Made by a program: the position numbers and the translations under genes. The notes beneath the pieces are model-generated. The model had not been told where the DNA came from, searched no databases, and saw only the letters and a program-made list of their open reading frames with translations. Of a stretch of 64,000 nt of DNA, positions 1 to 11,738 are shown in pieces. The DNA comes from Halapricum desulfuricans (GTDB taxonomy: Archaea > Halobacteriota > Halobacteria > Halobacteriales > Haloarculaceae), in the NCBI RefSeq assembly GCF_017094505.1, contig NZ_CP064787.1, positions 2,790,001-2,854,000 on the forward strand, given 5' to 3'. The first letter of the stretch is position 1. Every line of letters begins with the position of its first letter.

Positions 1-808
1 CATCGCGGGACGTGATCGCTCGCGCCTTGACCTCGAGCACTTCGGCGTCGACTCCGGGATTGGCGACTCGATTGAGCAGTTCCTCGTCGGTGCCCCGATA
101 GAGGAACCCGGCAGCGTCGAACTCCGCCGGAGAACAGCCGTTCGTCAGGTACTTCGTATCGGACTGGATGCCATAGAGGAGGCCAGTGGCGAGCGTGTCC
201 GGGATCGTCGGCCCGCCCTCCGCATCGATCGGTACCCAGCCGAGTTCCTGCAGATACTCGGCGATGATCGTCGCACACGCTCCGTACTCGGGACGGACAT
301 CGGTGAACGTCTCCCCCGTCCCCTCGCCGGGATGGTGGTCGACGACGGCGACCGGGTCGACTCCCTCCGAACCCTGGAACCCCCGCGGTTCGTTGTGATC
401 GACCAGCACGACGGCCTCCGTCTCGAGGTCGCCGACCGTCCCGACGTGCTCGAAGTCCTGCTCGAGAACGTTCTCGAACGCGCGGTTCTCCGGCCGACGG
501 ATCTGTCCCGGATAGTGGATCGTCGCGTCAGTCTCGACCGCCTGCGCGAGCGACCGGACCCCCATCGCCGAGGCCATCGCGTCCGGGTCGGGGTCCGGAT
601 GGAGCAGGACCGCGACCTCGTCGTGGTCGTCCAGCACGCGCCGGAAGCGGGTCGCCGGCGACCGTCGCCGGCGAGAGAGCAGCACCCAGCCACCGGCGAG
701 TGCGACAATGAAACCAACAGCACCGACCACTACCGCCGGGCGTTCCCCGAGCAGCGACGTGACGGCGTCGATCTGCGGAACGATACCCCCGTCATCCCCG
801 GGTAACAT
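1..808 (-). CDS. DHH-family phosphoesterase, membrane-anchored (3' end outside window)
   Basis: The reading frame runs open to the left edge, so the C-terminus is missing. One hydrophobic segment (about residues 25-45) followed by an RRRR stretch suggests an N-terminal membrane anchor. Next comes the DHH-family motif HPDPDPDA (residues 70-77), then VLVDHN and VDHHP, the metal-binding motifs of the NrnA/RecJ-like phosphoesterases. Members cleave short oligonucleotides, pAp or cyclic dinucleotides; which one applies here cannot be read from sequence. The gene lies 102 bp downstream of lrp on the same strand. An in-frame ATG at 835 is an alternative start adding nine residues; 808 is preferred because the extra residues look uncharacteristic. 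The family is clear, the substrate is not. Confidence 0.85.
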   Translation of the reverse strand, partial: MLPGDDGGIVPQIDAVTSLLGERPAVVVGAVGFIVALAGGWVLLSRRRRSPATRFRRVLDDHDEVAVLLHPDPDPDAMASAMGVRSLAQAVETDATIHYPGQIRRPENRAFENVLEQDFEHVGTVGDLETEAVVLVDHNEPRGFQGSEGVDPVAVVDHHPGEGTGETFTDVRPEYGACATIIAEYLQELGWVPIDAEGGPTIPDTLATGLLYGIQSDTKYLTNGCSPAEFDAAGFLYRGTDEELLNRVANPGVDAEVLEVKARAITSRD

Positions 809-910
809 ACGACTGCATGGTTCGCCGACGACCATGAAGGTTCCCCCTTCTATCGACTGGGTCGAACCGCCAAGTGAGCAGTCACTGCGGGACGCAACCG
901 ACTTCCTCGG

Positions 911-1366
911 TCACTCGGTATCCAGGTCGAACTGTTCGTGTTCCTTCGCGGCGTTGAGCACGACGCTCGTGTTCGACTCGTTGATTTCGGGGTCGGTCAG
1001 CAGGCCCTTGATCTGGTCGTTCATGTCGTCGGTGTCGAGGAACTTCCCGACGGCGATGACGTCGTAATCGCCGGTGACCTCGTAGACGCTCATCATCTGA
1101 TCGTGCTGGCGGAGCGTCTCTGTCACTTCCGGGAGCGCACTCCCCTCGACCTTCAACTGGACGATCGCTGTCACGTCGTAGCCCAGTTTGTCGTAATCGA
1201 CTTTCGGCGTGTACCCCTGAATGATCCCCTCGTCTTCGAGCGTCGAGAGGTGGTTCGAGACGGTCGTCACCGAGACGTCCAGGTCGTCAGCGAGGCTCCG
1301 GAGACTCGCCCGCCCGTCACCCAGAAGCGCATTCACTAGTTTCCGATCCAGATTTTCGTACGTCAT
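911..1366 (-). CDS. lrp: Lrp/AsnC-family transcriptional regulator next to glnA
   Basis: A 151-residue protein with an N-terminal winged helix-turn-helix (about residues 5-55, containing [20 protein letters not shown]) and a C-terminal RAM/AsnC effector domain (about 65-145, with [15 protein letters not shown]). Lrp proteins form octamers that bind amino acids and repress or activate nitrogen and amino-acid genes. The gene is divergent from glutamine synthetase across a 128-bp spacer carrying promoters for both, the arrangement expected for a regulator of glnA. An adjacent lrp-glnA pair is known from other haloarchaea. A TATA-like stretch (GTAAAATTC on the minus strand, about 1396-1404) lies about 35 bp before the ATG. 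The effector is unknown. Confidence 0.92.
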   Translation of the reverse strand: MTYENLDRKLVNALLGDGRASLRSLADDLDVSVTTVSNHLSTLEDEGIIQGYTPKVDYDKLGYDVTAIVQLKVEGSALPEVTETLRQHDQMMSVYEVTGDYDVIAVGKFLDTDDMNDQIKGLLTDPEINESNTSVVLNAAKEHEQFDLDTE

Positions 1367-1455
1367 ACTAGCGCTACTCGCAACCGACCCATTAGAATTT
1401 TACGAATATGGGTTTCTGGCTCGTGGTTCGACCAGAATTGCGCAAAGCAGCAGGG

Positions 1456-1463
1456 TTTTTATA
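1456..1463 (+). promoter_or_regulatory. TATA box of glnA
   Basis: The run TTTTTATA centred about 35 bp before the glnA ATG fits a haloarchaeal TATA box. It would place transcription initiation within about 10 bases of the start codon. The rest of the 1367-1494 spacer is AT-rich compared with its surroundings and must also hold the lrp promoter and any Lrp operator. Confidence 0.6.
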
Positions 1464-1494
1464 CCAGCCCCATATCTCACACCTGTAGATCACA

Positions 1495-2853
1495 ATGACA
1501 GGCGAACTCACGACGGAGGAACAGGCGGTCCTCGACGAGATCGAGGAGAAGAACGTAGATTTCCTGCGGTTGCAGTTCACGGACATTCTGGGGACGGTCA
1601 AGAACGTCTCGATCCCGGCCCATCAGGCCGAGAAGGCGTTTACCGAGGGGATCTACTTCGACGGCTCGTCGATCGAAGGCTACGTGCGGATCCAGGAATC
1701 GGACATGCGACTGGTTCCGGACCCGTCGACGTTCTCGATTCTCCCGTGGCGGAGCCGCGACGAGATCAACGGCGGCAACAGCGCGCGACTCATCTGTGAC
1801 GTCCACGACACCTCGACCGGCGAGCCGTTCGTCGGCGACCCGCGCGGCGTGTTGAAAGACGCGCTGGACCGTGCCGCGGAGATGGGTTACACGGTCAACG
1901 CCGCGCCCGAACCCGAGTTCTTCCTGTTCGAGGAAGACGAGAAGGGACGGGCGACGACGGAAACCAACGACGCCGGGGGATACTTCGACCTCGCGCCGAA
2001 AGACCTCGCCAGCGACGTCCGCCGGGACATCATCTACGGGCTGGAGGACATGGGCTTCGACATCGAGGCCAGTCACCACGAAGTCGCGGAGGGGCAACAC
2101 GAGATCAACTTCACCTACGACGACGCGCTCGCGACCGCCGACAACGTCGCGACCTTCCGGGCCGTCGTCCGAGCGATTGCCGCCGAGCACGACCTGCACG
2201 CGACGTTCATGCCGAAGCCGATCCCACGGATCAACGGCTCGGGCATGCACACCCACATCTCGCTGTTCGAGGACGGCGAAAACGCCTTCCACGACGAGGA
2301 CGACGAGTTCAACCTCAGCGAGACGGCCCACAGCTTCATCGCCGGCGTGCTGGAACACGCGCCCGCGCTCGCCGCGGTCACCAACCCGACGGTCAACAGC
2401 TACAAGCGCCTGGTGCCCGGTTACGAGGCCCCGGTGTACGTCGCCTGGAGCGACCGCAACCGCTCGGCGCTGATCCGCAAGCCCGCCGCTCGCGTCCCGG
2501 CTGCCAGCCGGATCGAGGCTCGCTTCCCCGACCCGTCGTGCAACCCCTATCTCGCCTTCGCAGCGCTCATCCACGCCGGGCTCGACGGGATCGAAAGCGA
2601 CCTCGAGTGTCCCGACCCGGTCCGGGAGAACATCTACGAGTTCGACGAGCAGAAACGCGAGGAGTACGGCATCGACACGCTGCCGACCAACCTCGGCGAG
2701 GCGATCGACGCGCTCGAAGACGACGACGTCGTGCTTGATGCGCTCGGACCGCACATCGGAGAGAAGTTCGTCGAGGCCAAGCGCTCGGAGTTTCAGGACT
2801 ACCTCGTGGACGTCTCCGAGTGGGAACTCGACCGCTACCTGGAGAAGTTCTAG
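1495..2853 (+). CDS. glnA: Glutamine synthetase, type I
   Basis: A 452-residue enzyme making glutamine from glutamate, ammonia and ATP, the entry point of ammonium assimilation. The N-terminal beta-grasp domain contains FDGSSIEGY. The catalytic domain shows [20 protein letters not shown] (metal-binding), [12 protein letters not shown] (ATP binding) and the [19 protein letters not shown] glutamate-site loop, followed by RNRSALIR. Length is normal for the shorter type I-alpha form; the C-terminal adenylylation tyrosine loop of enterobacterial GS is not evident, which fits control by transcription or small proteins. The stop codon overlaps that of the convergent PAP2 gene by 4 bp. The divergent lrp gene is the likely regulator. 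Confidence 0.97.
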   Translation: MTGELTTEEQAVLDEIEEKNVDFLRLQFTDILGTVKNVSIPAHQAEKAFTEGIYFDGSSIEGYVRIQESDMRLVPDPSTFSILPWRSRDEINGGNSARLICDVHDTSTGEPFVGDPRGVLKDALDRAAEMGYTVNAAPEPEFFLFEEDEKGRATTETNDAGGYFDLAPKDLASDVRRDIIYGLEDMGFDIEASHHEVAEGQHEINFTYDDALATADNVATFRAVVRAIAAEHDLHATFMPKPIPRINGSGMHTHISLFEDGENAFHDEDDEFNLSETAHSFIAGVLEHAPALAAVTNPTVNSYKRLVPGYEAPVYVAWSDRNRSALIRKPAARVPAASRIEARFPDPSCNPYLAFAALIHAGLDGIESDLECPDPVRENIYEFDEQKREEYGIDTLPTNLGEAIDALEDDDVVLDALGPHIGEKFVEAKRSEFQDYLVDVSEWELDRYLEKF

Positions 2854-3752
2854 TTCTGCGCAGCGACTGTTTTCGCGACGCGTTCGCCGACCAGCGGCAT
2901 CGCGACGATTCCCGCGCCGACCAGCAGCGCTCCGCTCCCGCTCAGAAGAAGGTCCGTCCGGATCAGGTGGGCAAGTCCCCCGCTCGTGGCACCGGCGACA
3001 GCGCCGACGCCGGCCGTCGCGATCGCGCCCGCTCTCGAGGGGGTCGCAAGGAGTTCGTCACCGAACCCGGTCCAGACGACCGTCGCGCCGACTGCCATGG
3101 CCGTGCTCGCGAGGAGATCCGGGGTCGGACCGACGGCGACCAGTCCGACGAGCCCGACGGCTGCCGCGAGCCCGAAGACTCGACGAGGCGTCGCGAGTCG
3201 AATCGCGACCGCAAGTCCGGTCAGCGCCAGCGCCGTCCCCGCGAGCACGTCGACGAGGTAGTGCACCCCCAGCGCGAGTCGCGACAGCGAGATGACGGTG
3301 ATCAGGACGGCCGCGATCACTGCCCGGCGGCGACGGGAACCGATCCGGACGGCCCAGGCGAGTCCGCCGTAGACCAGCGTCGATCCCGTGGCGTGTCCGC
3401 TCGGGAATCCGAAGCCGCTCGACGTCGAGAGCCACTCGTAGACGCCGGCCAGTGCGTCAGGAACGAGGTCGCCGCGAGGGGGAACCGCCGCACCGGGCGG
3501 GCGCGGCAAGCCGAACAGCGGCTTGGTCGTATAGACGACTACGAACGCCAGCAACAGCAACCCGACGACCATGGCGCCACGACGACGGTCGAGCCCGTCG
3601 CCTATCCGGGGCGTGTGCGGCCCGAACCAGTAGCTCGACACAACGAGCGCGGAGAGAAACCAGGTGTCACCGAGCTGGGTGAGCAATGCGAAAACGACGA
3701 CGAGAGGACCGAGCAGTTCCGCCAGTAGCGACGGGAGTCCGATCCCCCGCAT
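2850..3752 (-). CDS. PAP2-superfamily membrane phosphatase
   Basis: A 300-residue polytopic membrane protein with the three signature motifs of the type 2 phosphatidic acid phosphatase family: KPLFGLPRP (K-x6-RP), PSGHATG (PSGH) and [12 protein letters not shown] (SR-x5-H-x3-D). These form the catalytic His/Asp site facing outside the membrane. Substrates in the family are lipid phosphates, including polyprenyl or archaetidyl diphosphates; which one is unknown here. Strongly hydrophobic helices fill the rest, with a glycine/alanine-rich C-terminal half. The start lies 2 bp after the stop of the brkB-like gene, so the two are probably co-transcribed. Confidence 0.9.
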   Translation of the reverse strand: MRGIGLPSLLAELLGPLVVVFALLTQLGDTWFLSALVVSSYWFGPHTPRIGDGLDRRRGAMVVGLLLLAFVVVYTTKPLFGLPRPPGAAVPPRGDLVPDALAGVYEWLSTSSGFGFPSGHATGSTLVYGGLAWAVRIGSRRRRAVIAAVLITVISLSRLALGVHYLVDVLAGTALALTGLAVAIRLATPRRVFGLAAAVGLVGLVAVGPTPDLLASTAMAVGATVVWTGFGDELLATPSRAGAIATAGVGAVAGATSGGLAHLIRTDLLLSGSGALLVGAGIVAMPLVGERVAKTVAAQN

Positions 3753-3754
3753 CG

Positions 3755-4993
3755 TCAGCGACGGAAGTCCCGCGCTTTATCGAGTAGGGTTCCGGGCAGT
3801 CCGACAGCACTGACGGTGACTCCGACAAGCAGCATCAGCGCGTACAGCCCAAGCGTCGACAGCCAGATCACGATCATCGAGAGGAACGCGACCCAGCCCG
3901 ACAGGAAGTAAAAGGCCCCGAGCGTCATCACCGTGCCGTACAGGAGTACGAGATACGGCCCCCAGCCGGTTGCGTGACCGCGGCGGACGCGCTTGCGGAC
4001 GTAGCGTTTGAGGTCGCGTTCGATCTCGTCGCGGTGGAGCGTCCGCTCGTCGATCCGGGTCTGCAACTCCTCGAGTTCGGCCCGCAGATCGCGGTCCTCG
4101 CGCTGTCTGGGCTCGCCGGTGCCACTGTCGGCGTCGTCGGCCCCCGAGTCGCTCATTCGTTGTTCGGTGTCTCGGTGCGCACCCTGTTGTAGTTGCCGGT
4201 CTCCGCCGCTCCCGACGTCACCGGTGAGGACGCCGTTGAGAACCGCTCCCACGAGGAGGAGAAGGCCGCCGACGTAGAACCACGTCACGAGCAGCAGGAC
4301 CGCCCCGAGGACCCCATACAGCGCGGATCCGCCCGCACTGGCGGCGTACACCTGAAACACGGCACTGAGGACGGTCCAGCCGACGGCCGCAAACACCGCG
4401 CCGGGCAGCGCATCGCGGACGCGCAGCTCGATGTCGGGGAAGATCACGTACAGCGGCAGGAACGCGGCAGTCAGGACGACCGGGAGCCCGATCACCGTCG
4501 GGATGCCGGCGGTCGAGACGCCGACCAGACCGGCGAGCGCGGCCGCGATCACGACCGCGCCGACGGCGACGCCGACTGCGAACAGCGCCGTGAGGGCGTT
4601 CCGGAACTGGCTGAACAGCGTCACTTTCCGATGGGTGTTATAGACCAGCGAGAAGGCGACATCCAGCCCCCGAAAGAGCTTGAGTCCGCCCCACACCAGG
4701 ACAGCGAGGCCGATCGCCGTCGCACCGCCGCGCCCTTGAGCAGTCGTCAGCGCTGACCGGACAAGCTCCTCGCCGCTCGGGGTGAGCGTGCCGCTCAGTT
4801 GCGCGACGACCGTCTCGGCCAGCGCGTCGCCGCCAAGTGCCGAAGCGACCGACAGCGCCAGCAACGACAGCGGAAGCAACGAGACAAACGCGTAATAGGC
4901 GATCGCCGCAGCCAGCAGTGTCAGCGGCGACCGACGCACGACTCTCAGCAGCGTCCGGCCGACCGACAGCGTCCGCGTGACCCGTTCGTTCAC
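3755..4993 (-). CDS. YihY/BrkB-family membrane protein
   Basis: A 412-residue integral membrane protein. The first roughly 260 residues match the YihY/BrkB fold of about six helices, with the characteristic AAAIAYYAFVSLLPL segment near residues 28-42 and the later VWGGLKLFRGLD and LVTWFYVGGLLLLVGA segments. The family was once called ribonuclease BN, but that activity belongs to another protein; its real role, probably in envelope transport, is unproven. After a hydrophilic acidic linker (about 262-320) come two more helices (about 345-405), a C-terminal extension not part of the core family. It is the first gene of a probable two-gene transcript with the PAP2 phosphatase. Confidence 0.85.
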   Translation of the reverse strand: MNERVTRTLSVGRTLLRVVRRSPLTLLAAAIAYYAFVSLLPLSLLALSVASALGGDALAETVVAQLSGTLTPSGEELVRSALTTAQGRGGATAIGLAVLVWGGLKLFRGLDVAFSLVYNTHRKVTLFSQFRNALTALFAVGVAVGAVVIAAALAGLVGVSTAGIPTVIGLPVVLTAAFLPLYVIFPDIELRVRDALPGAVFAAVGWTVLSAVFQVYAASAGGSALYGVLGAVLLLVTWFYVGGLLLLVGAVLNGVLTGDVGSGGDRQLQQGAHRDTEQRMSDSGADDADSGTGEPRQREDRDLRAELEELQTRIDERTLHRDEIERDLKRYVRKRVRRGHATGWGPYLVLLYGTVMTLGAFYFLSGWVAFLSMIVIWLSTLGLYALMLLVGVTVSAVGLPGTLLDKARDFRR

Positions 4994-5088
4994 GATTCAC
5001 TGTGTGCGTGTCAGGGACAAATAGGTGTGGTCGGTATCCGCTCCCGTAGGACGTGCGCACCGACCACTGTGACAGTGGAACAAATGAC

Positions 5089-5120
5089 AAAACCCCCACA
5101 CAGCTGCTGCTGTGTGAGGG
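5089..5120 (-). terminator. rRNA operon terminator hairpin
   Basis: Read on the minus strand, just after the 5S gene, a 12-bp stem (CCCTCACACAGC / GCTGTGTGGGGG, one G-U pair) closes a 4-base AGCA loop and is followed by TTTT. This is a clear hairpin plus T-run. Archaeal terminators usually need only the T-run, so the strong hairpin is notable. It lies directly downstream of 5S, so no further tRNA is transcribed from this operon. Confidence 0.75.
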
Positions 5121-5132
5121 TTAAAGATGAAT

Positions 5133-5255
5133 GGGAGGCGGCGAACCGGGTTTCCCAGAGGGTCGCCCACTCCAGTACTCGCCGGAACGCAGGCGGGCTT
5201 ATCTTCCGTGTTCGGGATGGGTACGGGAGTTGCCCCGCCGCTGTGGCCGCCTTAA
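5133..5255 (-). rRNA. rrf: 5S ribosomal RNA
   Basis: The minus strand begins TTAAGGCGGCC and ends near CGCCGCCTCCCAT, giving the closing helix I of haloarchaeal 5S rRNA. Internal conserved stretches include CCCGTACCCATCCCGAACAC and GGAAGATAAGCCCGCC. Length about 123 nt. Ends are estimated to within a few bases from the helix. Confidence 0.95.
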
Positions 5256-5302
5256 CGCCGACCGACGGAATCGAACCGTCGTCATGCCAATCGTCGGTGG
5301 TG

Positions 5303-5361
5303 GACACCGCATGTACGTGCGATCCAGATTGCGCCTGGACTCGTTGTATCGAGCCACAGTG
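5303..5361 (-). other. Pre-23S processing stem, 3' strand
   Basis: This stretch pairs with 8392-8450 on the other side of the 23S gene. The outer part gives 8 bp (5303-5310 with 8443-8450), one mismatch, then 16 bp ending at 5327 with 8426. After a small unpaired centre, 9 further bp follow (5335-5343 with 8410-8418), then shorter paired blocks. This is the layout of the bulge-helix-bulge stems that the tRNA-splicing endonuclease cuts in archaeal pre-rRNA; endA lies at 13633-14628. Confidence 0.8.
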
Positions 5362-5365
5362 CGTA

Positions 5366-8282
<2,917 letters not shown>

Positions 8283-8288
8283 GTGTGT

Positions 8289-8388
8289 GCAACTCGAATG
8301 AGTTGCGATGTGCGCAACTGCAAAGCAGTTGCGACGGTGTGTAGTCGTATAAACGACTACAACGTTTGCAACTGCTGAACAGTTGCAA
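8289..8388 (-). repeat. Array of four perfect hairpins in the 23S 5' leader
   Basis: Four back-to-back perfect inverted repeats lie between the processing stem and the mature 23S 5' end: 8289-8306 (7-bp stem, 4-base loop), 8313-8333 (9-bp stem, 3-base loop), 8341-8360 (8-bp stem, 4-base loop) and 8366-8388 (9-bp stem, 5-base loop). Numbers 1, 2 and 4 share the stem core GCAACT/AGTTGC, so they look like diverged copies. They would be excised with the leader during rRNA maturation. Confidence 0.85.
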
Positions 8389-8391
8389 CGT

Positions 8392-8450
8392 CACTGTAAC
8401 TCGATGAAACGAGTCCAGTGGACGCCTGGATCGCACGTACACGCGGTGTC
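8392..8450 (-). other. Pre-23S processing stem, 5' strand
   Basis: This is the partner of 5303-5361 (about 16 + 8 bp outer stem, 9 bp inner stem). Its inner part (8392-8420) can also fold on itself: CACTG/CAGTG outside and ACTCG/CGAGT inside, with a 6-base loop. Local and long-range pairing exclude each other. Confidence 0.75.
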
Positions 8451-8593
8451 ATCTACACGCCCGAGGTGGTAAGGCGGTGCGTGCATCAACCCTTCCCACC
8501 CGCGCTTGCCGCGGGGTGGTGCATCGGTCGTTCGTACCCAATTCGAGCGCCGTCACCCACTTAAGGGGAACGGTTCGGACCAGGTACGAGAGA

Positions 8594-8665
8594 TGGACCC
8601 ACTGGGATTTGAACCCAGGGCCTCCGCCTTGCAAAGGCGGCGCTCTGCCGCTGAGCTATGGGCCC
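8594..8665 (-). tRNA. tRNA-Ala (anticodon TGC) in the 16S-23S spacer
   Basis: A 72-nt cloverleaf read on the minus strand from GGGCCCATAGCTCAG to GTGGGTCCA. Acceptor stem GGGCCCA/TGGGTCC (one G-U), D arm GCTC/GAGC, anticodon loop TTTGCAA with TGC, and T loop TTCAAAT inside TGGG/CCCA. CCA is not encoded. tRNA-Ala in this spacer is the normal haloarchaeal arrangement. Confidence 0.97.
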
Positions 8666-8670
8666 GGCGA

Positions 8671-8722
8671 ATGTTAGCCCTGGTAGTTCGTAGGTGCCCG
8701 ATCGGGCTGTCGTGAACGGACT
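8671..8722 (-). other. Pre-16S processing stem, 3' strand
   Basis: The 20 bases 8671-8690 are a perfect inverted repeat of 10335-10354 beyond the other end of 16S. Pairing continues imperfectly inward to about 8722 with bulges around CCCGATCGGG, the layout of an archaeal bulge-helix-bulge processing stem. Confidence 0.8.
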
Positions 8723-8759
8723 CGAGGTGGGCTGGGACGTCGTCCCAGTCCCGATCGTT

Positions 8760-10231
<1,472 letters not shown>

Positions 10232-10233
10232 GT

Positions 10234-10288
10234 CCCTGGCCACAAGGACCAGGGGGTTAGGCGGGAAACACACCCAGATGGGTGTGTT
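10234..10288 (-). other. Two hairpins in the 16S leader
   Basis: Between the 16S 5' end and its processing stem are two inverted repeats: CCCTGG/CCAGGG (10234-10254, extendable by two pairs) and a perfect 9-bp stem AACACACCC/GGGTGTGTT with AGAT loop (10267-10288). They would sit in the trimmed leader. Confidence 0.65.
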
Positions 10289-10298
10289 GCTATCGCAT

Positions 10299-10354
10299 TG
10301 AGTCACGTTCGACGACACCCCGATCGGGTGTCACCGAACTACCAGGGCTAACAT
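10299..10354 (-). other. Pre-16S processing stem, 5' strand
   Basis: Partner of 8671-8722. The outermost 20 bases (10335-10354) pair perfectly; the inner portion pairs with bulges around a central GATCGG. This brings the 16S ends together for endonuclease cutting. Confidence 0.8.
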
Positions 10355-10430
10355 CAGATCCCATCTGTACGGCGGACCGCAGGGGTGGAATCCTCATTTC
10401 CTCCGGACCTGAACGTTACCCGGGAAGGGT

Positions 10431-10437
10431 CTTAAGC
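10431..10437 (-). promoter_or_regulatory. Third TTAAG box upstream of 16S (possible promoter P3)
   Basis: On the minus strand GGTTCGAAGGGCTTAAGACCC resembles the box of the two upstream rRNA promoters, with TTCGA before TTAAG. It lacks the downstream TGATGCGAA start-site motif, so it is weaker evidence for a promoter than the other two. Confidence 0.4.
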
Positions 10438-10496
10438 CCTTCGAACCGGGTGTGATCGAGGCCCGATGTGGCCAGGCGTTGACGATCCCGACCAGG

Positions 10497-10545
10497 CCAC
10501 GTTCGCATCACACCCGAGCACCCTGTTACACTTAAGGGCGTCGGA
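10497..10545 (-). promoter_or_regulatory. rRNA operon promoter P2
   Basis: Minus strand: TCCGACGCCCTTAAGTG (TATA element centred near 10533) followed about 22 bases later by TGTGATGCGAACGTGG. It aligns almost gap-free with P1 at 10651-10699, sharing CGACG, TTAAGTG, CTCGG and TGATGCGAA, so the two are duplicated promoters. Initiation is expected in or near the TGATGCGAA motif, about 10505. Confidence 0.75.
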
Positions 10546-10581
10546 TCGAGCCGATCCGGGGAACCCAGACCGGGAATGCTC

Positions 10582-10617
10582 CACCTGAGAACCCGGGACG
10601 TCCCGGGTTCTCAGGTG
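10582..10617. repeat. 36-bp perfect palindrome between rRNA promoters
   Basis: CACCTGAGAACCCGGGAC followed immediately by its exact reverse complement, with no loop; centre between 10599 and 10600. It lies between promoters P1 and P2, so P1 transcripts cross it and would fold an 18-bp arm. It could act as a transcription pause or terminator, a cruciform, or a binding site for a dimeric protein. Confidence 0.9.
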
Positions 10618-10650
10618 ATCGGTGACCAGGCGGGCGACCGTCCGCCCTGC

Positions 10651-10699
10651 GCCACTTCGCATCAGATCCGAGGAGGGGGATTCACTTAAACGCGTCGAA
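10651..10699 (-). promoter_or_regulatory. rRNA operon promoter P1
   Basis: Minus strand: TTCGACGCGTTTAAGTG (TATA element TTTAAG near 10685-10690) followed by CTCGGATCTGATGCGAAGTGG. It is nearly identical in layout to P2. The full stretch 10232-10970 holds leader hairpins, one strand of the processing stem, P1-P3 and the palindrome; in 10700-10970 I see no gene, only a possible further upstream element. Confidence 0.75.
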
Positions 10700-10970
10700 C
10701 CGGAGCCGCCTCGTCATGCGATTACACGGGCCAACTGTATGAAAGACCGTATTGTTATCGGGCCGCACGGAACCGACCGTCCGAAATTTGTTCCGGCCCG
10801 AATACACTGGCGATCGTATCGATAAACCGGCCCAGCGAGAGCTCGATGGGGCGTAGGGCTTCGCCAGCCGCGAGAACAACAGGTCGGGACAGACACACGT
10901 TCCGGTGTAGCGTCTCGCCGTTCCGTCGTCGCGCCCGCATGGGCGCACGAGCGAAGGGGAAAGAACCGAT

Positions 10971-11282
10971 TCAGATCTCGTCGAGGTGTTCGACGCCCTG
11001 CTTCGAGACGTTCCCCTTCGTGATTTCGTCGGGCATCCAGCCGGGCTTGTCATCGGGTGCGCCCTCTCGCCAGGCCCATCCGTCATAGATGTGGACTTTC
11101 TTCGTGCCTTTCTCACGGAGCCGCAGTTCCGTGGGCTGGGCGTCGTCTTCACTGGGAGCAGGATCGAGTCGCCGGGCGGCCTTCAGTGCGGCCTGGCGAG
11201 GGGTGCTCCCCGAAAAGACGCTGGATTCTGTCCCGTCCGATTCCCGGAGCGCGAAGTTTCGCTTGTCTTGGTCGGGTGCCAT
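10971..11282 (-). CDS. MC1-family non-histone chromosomal protein
   Basis: A 103-residue protein matching MC1, the small monomeric DNA-bending protein of methanogens and haloarchaea that helps shape the nucleoid. Recognisable parts are NFALRESDGTESSVFSG, TPRQAALKAARRL, TELRLREKGTKKVHIY and the tryptophan-containing WAWREGA segment that in MC1 lies near the DNA-binding arm. The ATG at 11282 begins the family-like MAPDQDKRNF; the frame stays open further upstream but that part is low-complexity and unlike the family. TATA-like runs on the minus strand lie at 11321-11330 and 11361-11370, both upstream of this ATG. Confidence 0.92.
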   Translation of the reverse strand: MAPDQDKRNFALRESDGTESSVFSGSTPRQAALKAARRLDPAPSEDDAQPTELRLREKGTKKVHIYDGWAWREGAPDDKPGWMPDEITKGNVSKQGVEHLDEI

Positions 11283-11320
11283 GGTTTGACCACTCCGTGT
11301 GGTATCTGCACATGATTCAT

Positions 11321-11330
11321 TATAAATATA
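11321..11330 (-). promoter_or_regulatory. TATA box of the MC1 gene
   Basis: The minus strand reads TATATTTATA, about 43 bp before the ATG; a second TTTATAAAT lies at 11361-11370. The very AT-rich patch in otherwise GC-rich DNA supports a strong promoter. Confidence 0.55.
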
Positions 11331-11537
11331 CCCCCCAAATCGCTTCCCGGCGGCCAGTTCATTTATAAAATAGGGCGGCACAGTGGCGAAAACTGCCGGG
11401 AAACCGGCTGAATGAGGGACGGAATACGTCTCGCGCGCGCTCGAGGTTCGCCGACGGAAGCGGATAACCAGTGGCGCGAAGCCGGGCACGGTAGACTTAA
11501 GTATGTCCTGTGGCGATGGAAGAGACAAGATAGCGCG

Positions 11538-11735
11538 ATGGTGCGAAAGAAGAAGCTCAGCCCGAGTGGTGCCAAAGACGCGGACGGGGAGTATCACAAC
11601 GTCCACATCAACCTCCACGAGGACGAGCTCGCCGTCGCAGGTATGGAGATCGGCGACGAGGTGTTCGTCCGCGTGCGAGACAACAAGATCATCATCCAGA
11701 AGGCCGATCAGGACGACGTCGAACACGAATTCTGA
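11538..11735 (+). CDS. AbrB/SpoVT-like small protein upstream of pyrD
   Basis: A 65-residue protein, MVRKKKLSP at the start, whose core NVHINLHEDELAVAGMEIGD plus VFVRVRDNKIIIQKA fits the swapped-hairpin AbrB fold, a dimeric DNA-binding domain. ATG at 11538 follows the TATA-like CTTAAGTA (11496-11503) at a distance of about 38 bp. The stop is 3 bp before the pyrD ATG, so the two genes are almost certainly one transcript. Role unknown; a local regulator is possible, but haloarchaeal proteins of this kind are uncharacterised as far as I know. Confidence 0.8.
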   Translation: MVRKKKLSPSGAKDADGEYHNVHINLHEDELAVAGMEIGDEVFVRVRDNKIIIQKADQDDVEHEF

Positions 11736-11738
11736 CGC

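Noticed and set aside
1477-2754. Long open frame antisense to glnA (425 residues)
   Set aside because: High GC with third-position bias keeps the opposite strand open. The peptide is Arg/Val/Asp-rich with no domain, while glnA on the other strand is certain.
4994-5088. tRNA-Cys expected after 5S
   Set aside because: I looked for a cloverleaf on both strands and found none in the short gap.
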